A stretch of 64,000 nt of DNA from Pelargonium tetragonum (taxonomy: Eukaryota; Streptophyta; Magnoliopsida; Geraniales; Geraniaceae). Of the stretch, positions 61,801 through 64,000 are shown piece by piece (positions within the stretch are counted from its first letter, which is position 1; each line of letters starts with the position of its first letter). A program made the position numbers and the translations under genes. The stretch is from contig JAYMTL010000058.1 of assembly GCA_036897445.1 (NCBI GenBank), forward strand, positions 1-64,000. The letters run 5' to 3'. The notes under the pieces are model-generated. The model did not search any database, was not told where the DNA came from, and saw only the letters and a program-made list of their open reading frames with translations.

Positions 61801-64000
61801 TAAGTTATTAAGCTAGCTTCTGTGTAAAGTCAACAACAAAGAATAAAAAGCATCGCTTTTCGTACTGATAACTTTAGAAGTTTCCTCTTTCTTAGGGAGG
61901 CCTTTGAGACTTAAGATAGAAATTCTTACCTTATGCCTTAATACGGATATATTCAAACAAAAAGAAAGATACATTAGATTCTTTTTGACATCAGATAAGA
62001 ACTCGGAACAAATGCAAATGGACGAATTCTCTCAAAAGGAACGTTTTGAACCCTCATTCGTGATCTTAATCTTAGTTGGCCAGCACTTTAACCCCGCTCA
62101 AACGACGTATTATTAATCATAATCTTTTCTTTTTGCGTTCTACATTTTTGAAAAAGTAATCTTTGTATTTTAAATAAAGAAAAGGGTTACTCTAGTCTTT
62201 AGAAGTATCAAATTGAAATTTTTCAGGTCGAAACTGGTTGCTTTTATCAAATAAAAAAAGGTGTAGAACTAAGCGCTTCGTACCCTACAAAAGAATCTAC
62301 ATTCTAAGTCCCCCGAAAAATGAAAAAGGTCAAACTTGCTAACAAGAAACCTTGTCGTATCACTCATAACTAAAAAGATCCTTATGGGTAACCGTTTAAA
62401 CGCGGAGCAGTCCTGATATTCCTATTTTTTTCCTGCGAGTTTCCCTCTATTGTCCTTTAAAAAAGTTAAAAAATAGAACTTCTTAAAAGAGATTTTACTC
62501 ACTTTAATCTGCCTTTGTAATAGAATAAAAAGCTCTCTTGTATTACCGTTATTACGTCAGGTATCTTCCTTCACCCCTAGATTGAATGATCTAAATTCGA
62601 GGGAATATTGAACGCATTACCTAATAAACTCAGTATCCCGGTAATTTTCTATTCCTTACCCCATACCATTAGAAGCGTGGTTTACCCTTATGGTGAATTT
62701 ACATTTTAAGGGTAGGTTCCTTACTAAAAAAAGAACCTTTATATTAAAGTAAAGTTATTTATTAAGGTGTGGGTTTCGTTTTAATTAATGTAAGCTAAAA
62801 AGTTTGTTAAGTATTTATTAAAAATTTCCGTATTATTATATTTATTATAAATAGGATTCCAGCTGGATGCTTACTAGAAAGATTCAAATTTCATAAGAAA
62901 ACGATAAGTGTGAAACTCTTACATAATACCCAGGAATTACTCCAGTAAGTACTAAAAAATTCAAAGATATTTTATGTATGGATTTGCAGTGTAAGTAAGT
63001 GGGTCCTCTTCTAAAAAAGACTTTAGAAAAAGAATTAAGCAGAGTCTTATTCCTTCCTATTAGGAGCTGAAATGAAAAGTTACTTACTAACATTCGTATT
63101 GTAGGGAAAGCTTGCGTGAGTAATCCTGGGGCAATTCAGAAAAGTAAGAGTCATTATAATTAGCATATTTCTTAAGTCTTTCCTTTTTTATAGAGAGTAA
63201 CATACGAAGTAGGGCTAAACAATTTGAAACCCCTTATTCTATGTATTCTTTCTTTGTATGATTTGTATGAAACGGGGTTTCCAATATTAGAATAGATTCA
63301 ATTCATTATAGTAGAAGGGTACAAAGGATGTAGCTTTTTAGTAGGTGAGCAGAACCGCTTACCAAATTAAAATTATCGTCGGTTAAAATTTTATTCTTTT
63401 AGTAGGAGACTTTGTAAAAAAACATTAAGGCATCGCTTTTCGTACGAGCATCAATCTTAGTTAAGCAAACGCACTCTGTTATAAGTAGGCAAAGACCCCG
63501 ATATATGACCAATTAAACAAAAGAAAGAGGACTACTATTAACTGATAGGGCTCTCTTTTGAAACCTAATTTTATTAGTAAAGCTTTTGAGCTTGTCTCTA
63601 GTAGATTGGATCTCCCCTATAAAAACTTATGTTAGTAGCAGTTTAGACTTTTATATGGATATGTATTTTACTTAAGAACTCTATAAATTGAAATGCGCAA
63701 CCTTTCATTTCATTTGAGCTAATAAAGAATCTGAAGCCTGGATTACCCTTCTTTATCAGAGAACCTTAGAATTTTCTATGCGCTGGTGATATCTGATATA
63801 AATAAGGATTTTTATAACTAAACTAAAAAGGAAAGATTATTCTAGTATAGAGAGCTAATACCTCAGTACTTTATTGATACAAGGAGTCCCTTCGAAGTAA
63901 AAGCCTTTCTACTAGAGAATAAGGTAAGACAAACTTTGGTTCCTTATTTAGTGTAATATTTTCATTATTTCAATTTAAGCGGTCCTCTTTCCAAAACACT

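Larger units (their letters stand above)
54711..64000. other. AT-rich non-coding DNA
   Basis: I see no credible gene. Frames of 60-105 codons (54710-54964, 55286-55537, 57416-57733, 58081-58359, 59015-59281, 61904-62116 and others) carry no recognisable motif. The 105-codon frame at 57416-57733 opens on TTG and includes a T-loop-like word at 57577-57586. Three hairpins near 55.4-55.8 kb are listed. GCATCGCTTTTCGTAC occurs at 61850-61865 and again at 63430-63445, about what chance allows. Confidence 0.6.

Noticed and set aside
61850-63445. GCATCGCTTTTCGTAC repeated at 61850 and 63430
   Set aside because: A few 16-base coincidences are expected in 64 kb at this composition, and the flanks do not align.

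Overview
This 64 kb window is AT-rich and I find no convincing gene in it. GC looks like 36-38% by eye. No reading frame exceeds 115 codons on either strand, and the length distribution is about what chance gives at this composition. I see no rRNA, no intact tRNA, no CRISPR array, no recognisable protein domain and no operon structure. I named no gene because nothing supports one.

Composition is the strongest clue to the source. In sixteen sampled 60-base lines I counted TA 97, AT 64, CA+TG 74 and AC+GT 92. That gives TA/AT of about 1.5 and (CA+TG)/(AC+GT) of about 0.8. Most genomes show the opposite in both ratios. In filamentous ascomycetes these values mark repeat-induced point mutation (RIP, C to T at CpA). 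My leading guess is therefore an eroded, AT-rich heterochromatic block of a Pezizomycotina fungus. The main alternative is expanded spacer DNA of a bloated organelle genome. Favouring that are two tRNA-like fragments, GC-rich mini-hairpins (two with GNRA loops) and about 36% GC. I cannot settle this without a search.

The window is a mosaic. Most of it (1-12040, 13561-19840, 20501-23600, 25571-33600, 34481-40060 and most of 47161-64000) is featureless AT-rich DNA with short GC-rich clumps such as GGGCTCC. Set into it are blocks of different texture: 12041-13560 (block A), 19841-20500, 23601-25570, 33601-34480, 40061-40500, 42551-43010, 44081-44560 and 45556-47160 (block B). Where I counted (block A, block B and 25217-25564), CA and TG are at ordinary or high levels. 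Blocks A and B share several diverged patches, mostly in inverted orientation, so they look like two old copies of one repeat family. The longest open frame (25217-25564, no ATG) lies in one of these blocks.

There is no set of genes here that works together. What I can document is a small number of repeats and hairpins, two tRNA-like fragments, a few open stretches with coding-like texture, and the compositional mosaic.
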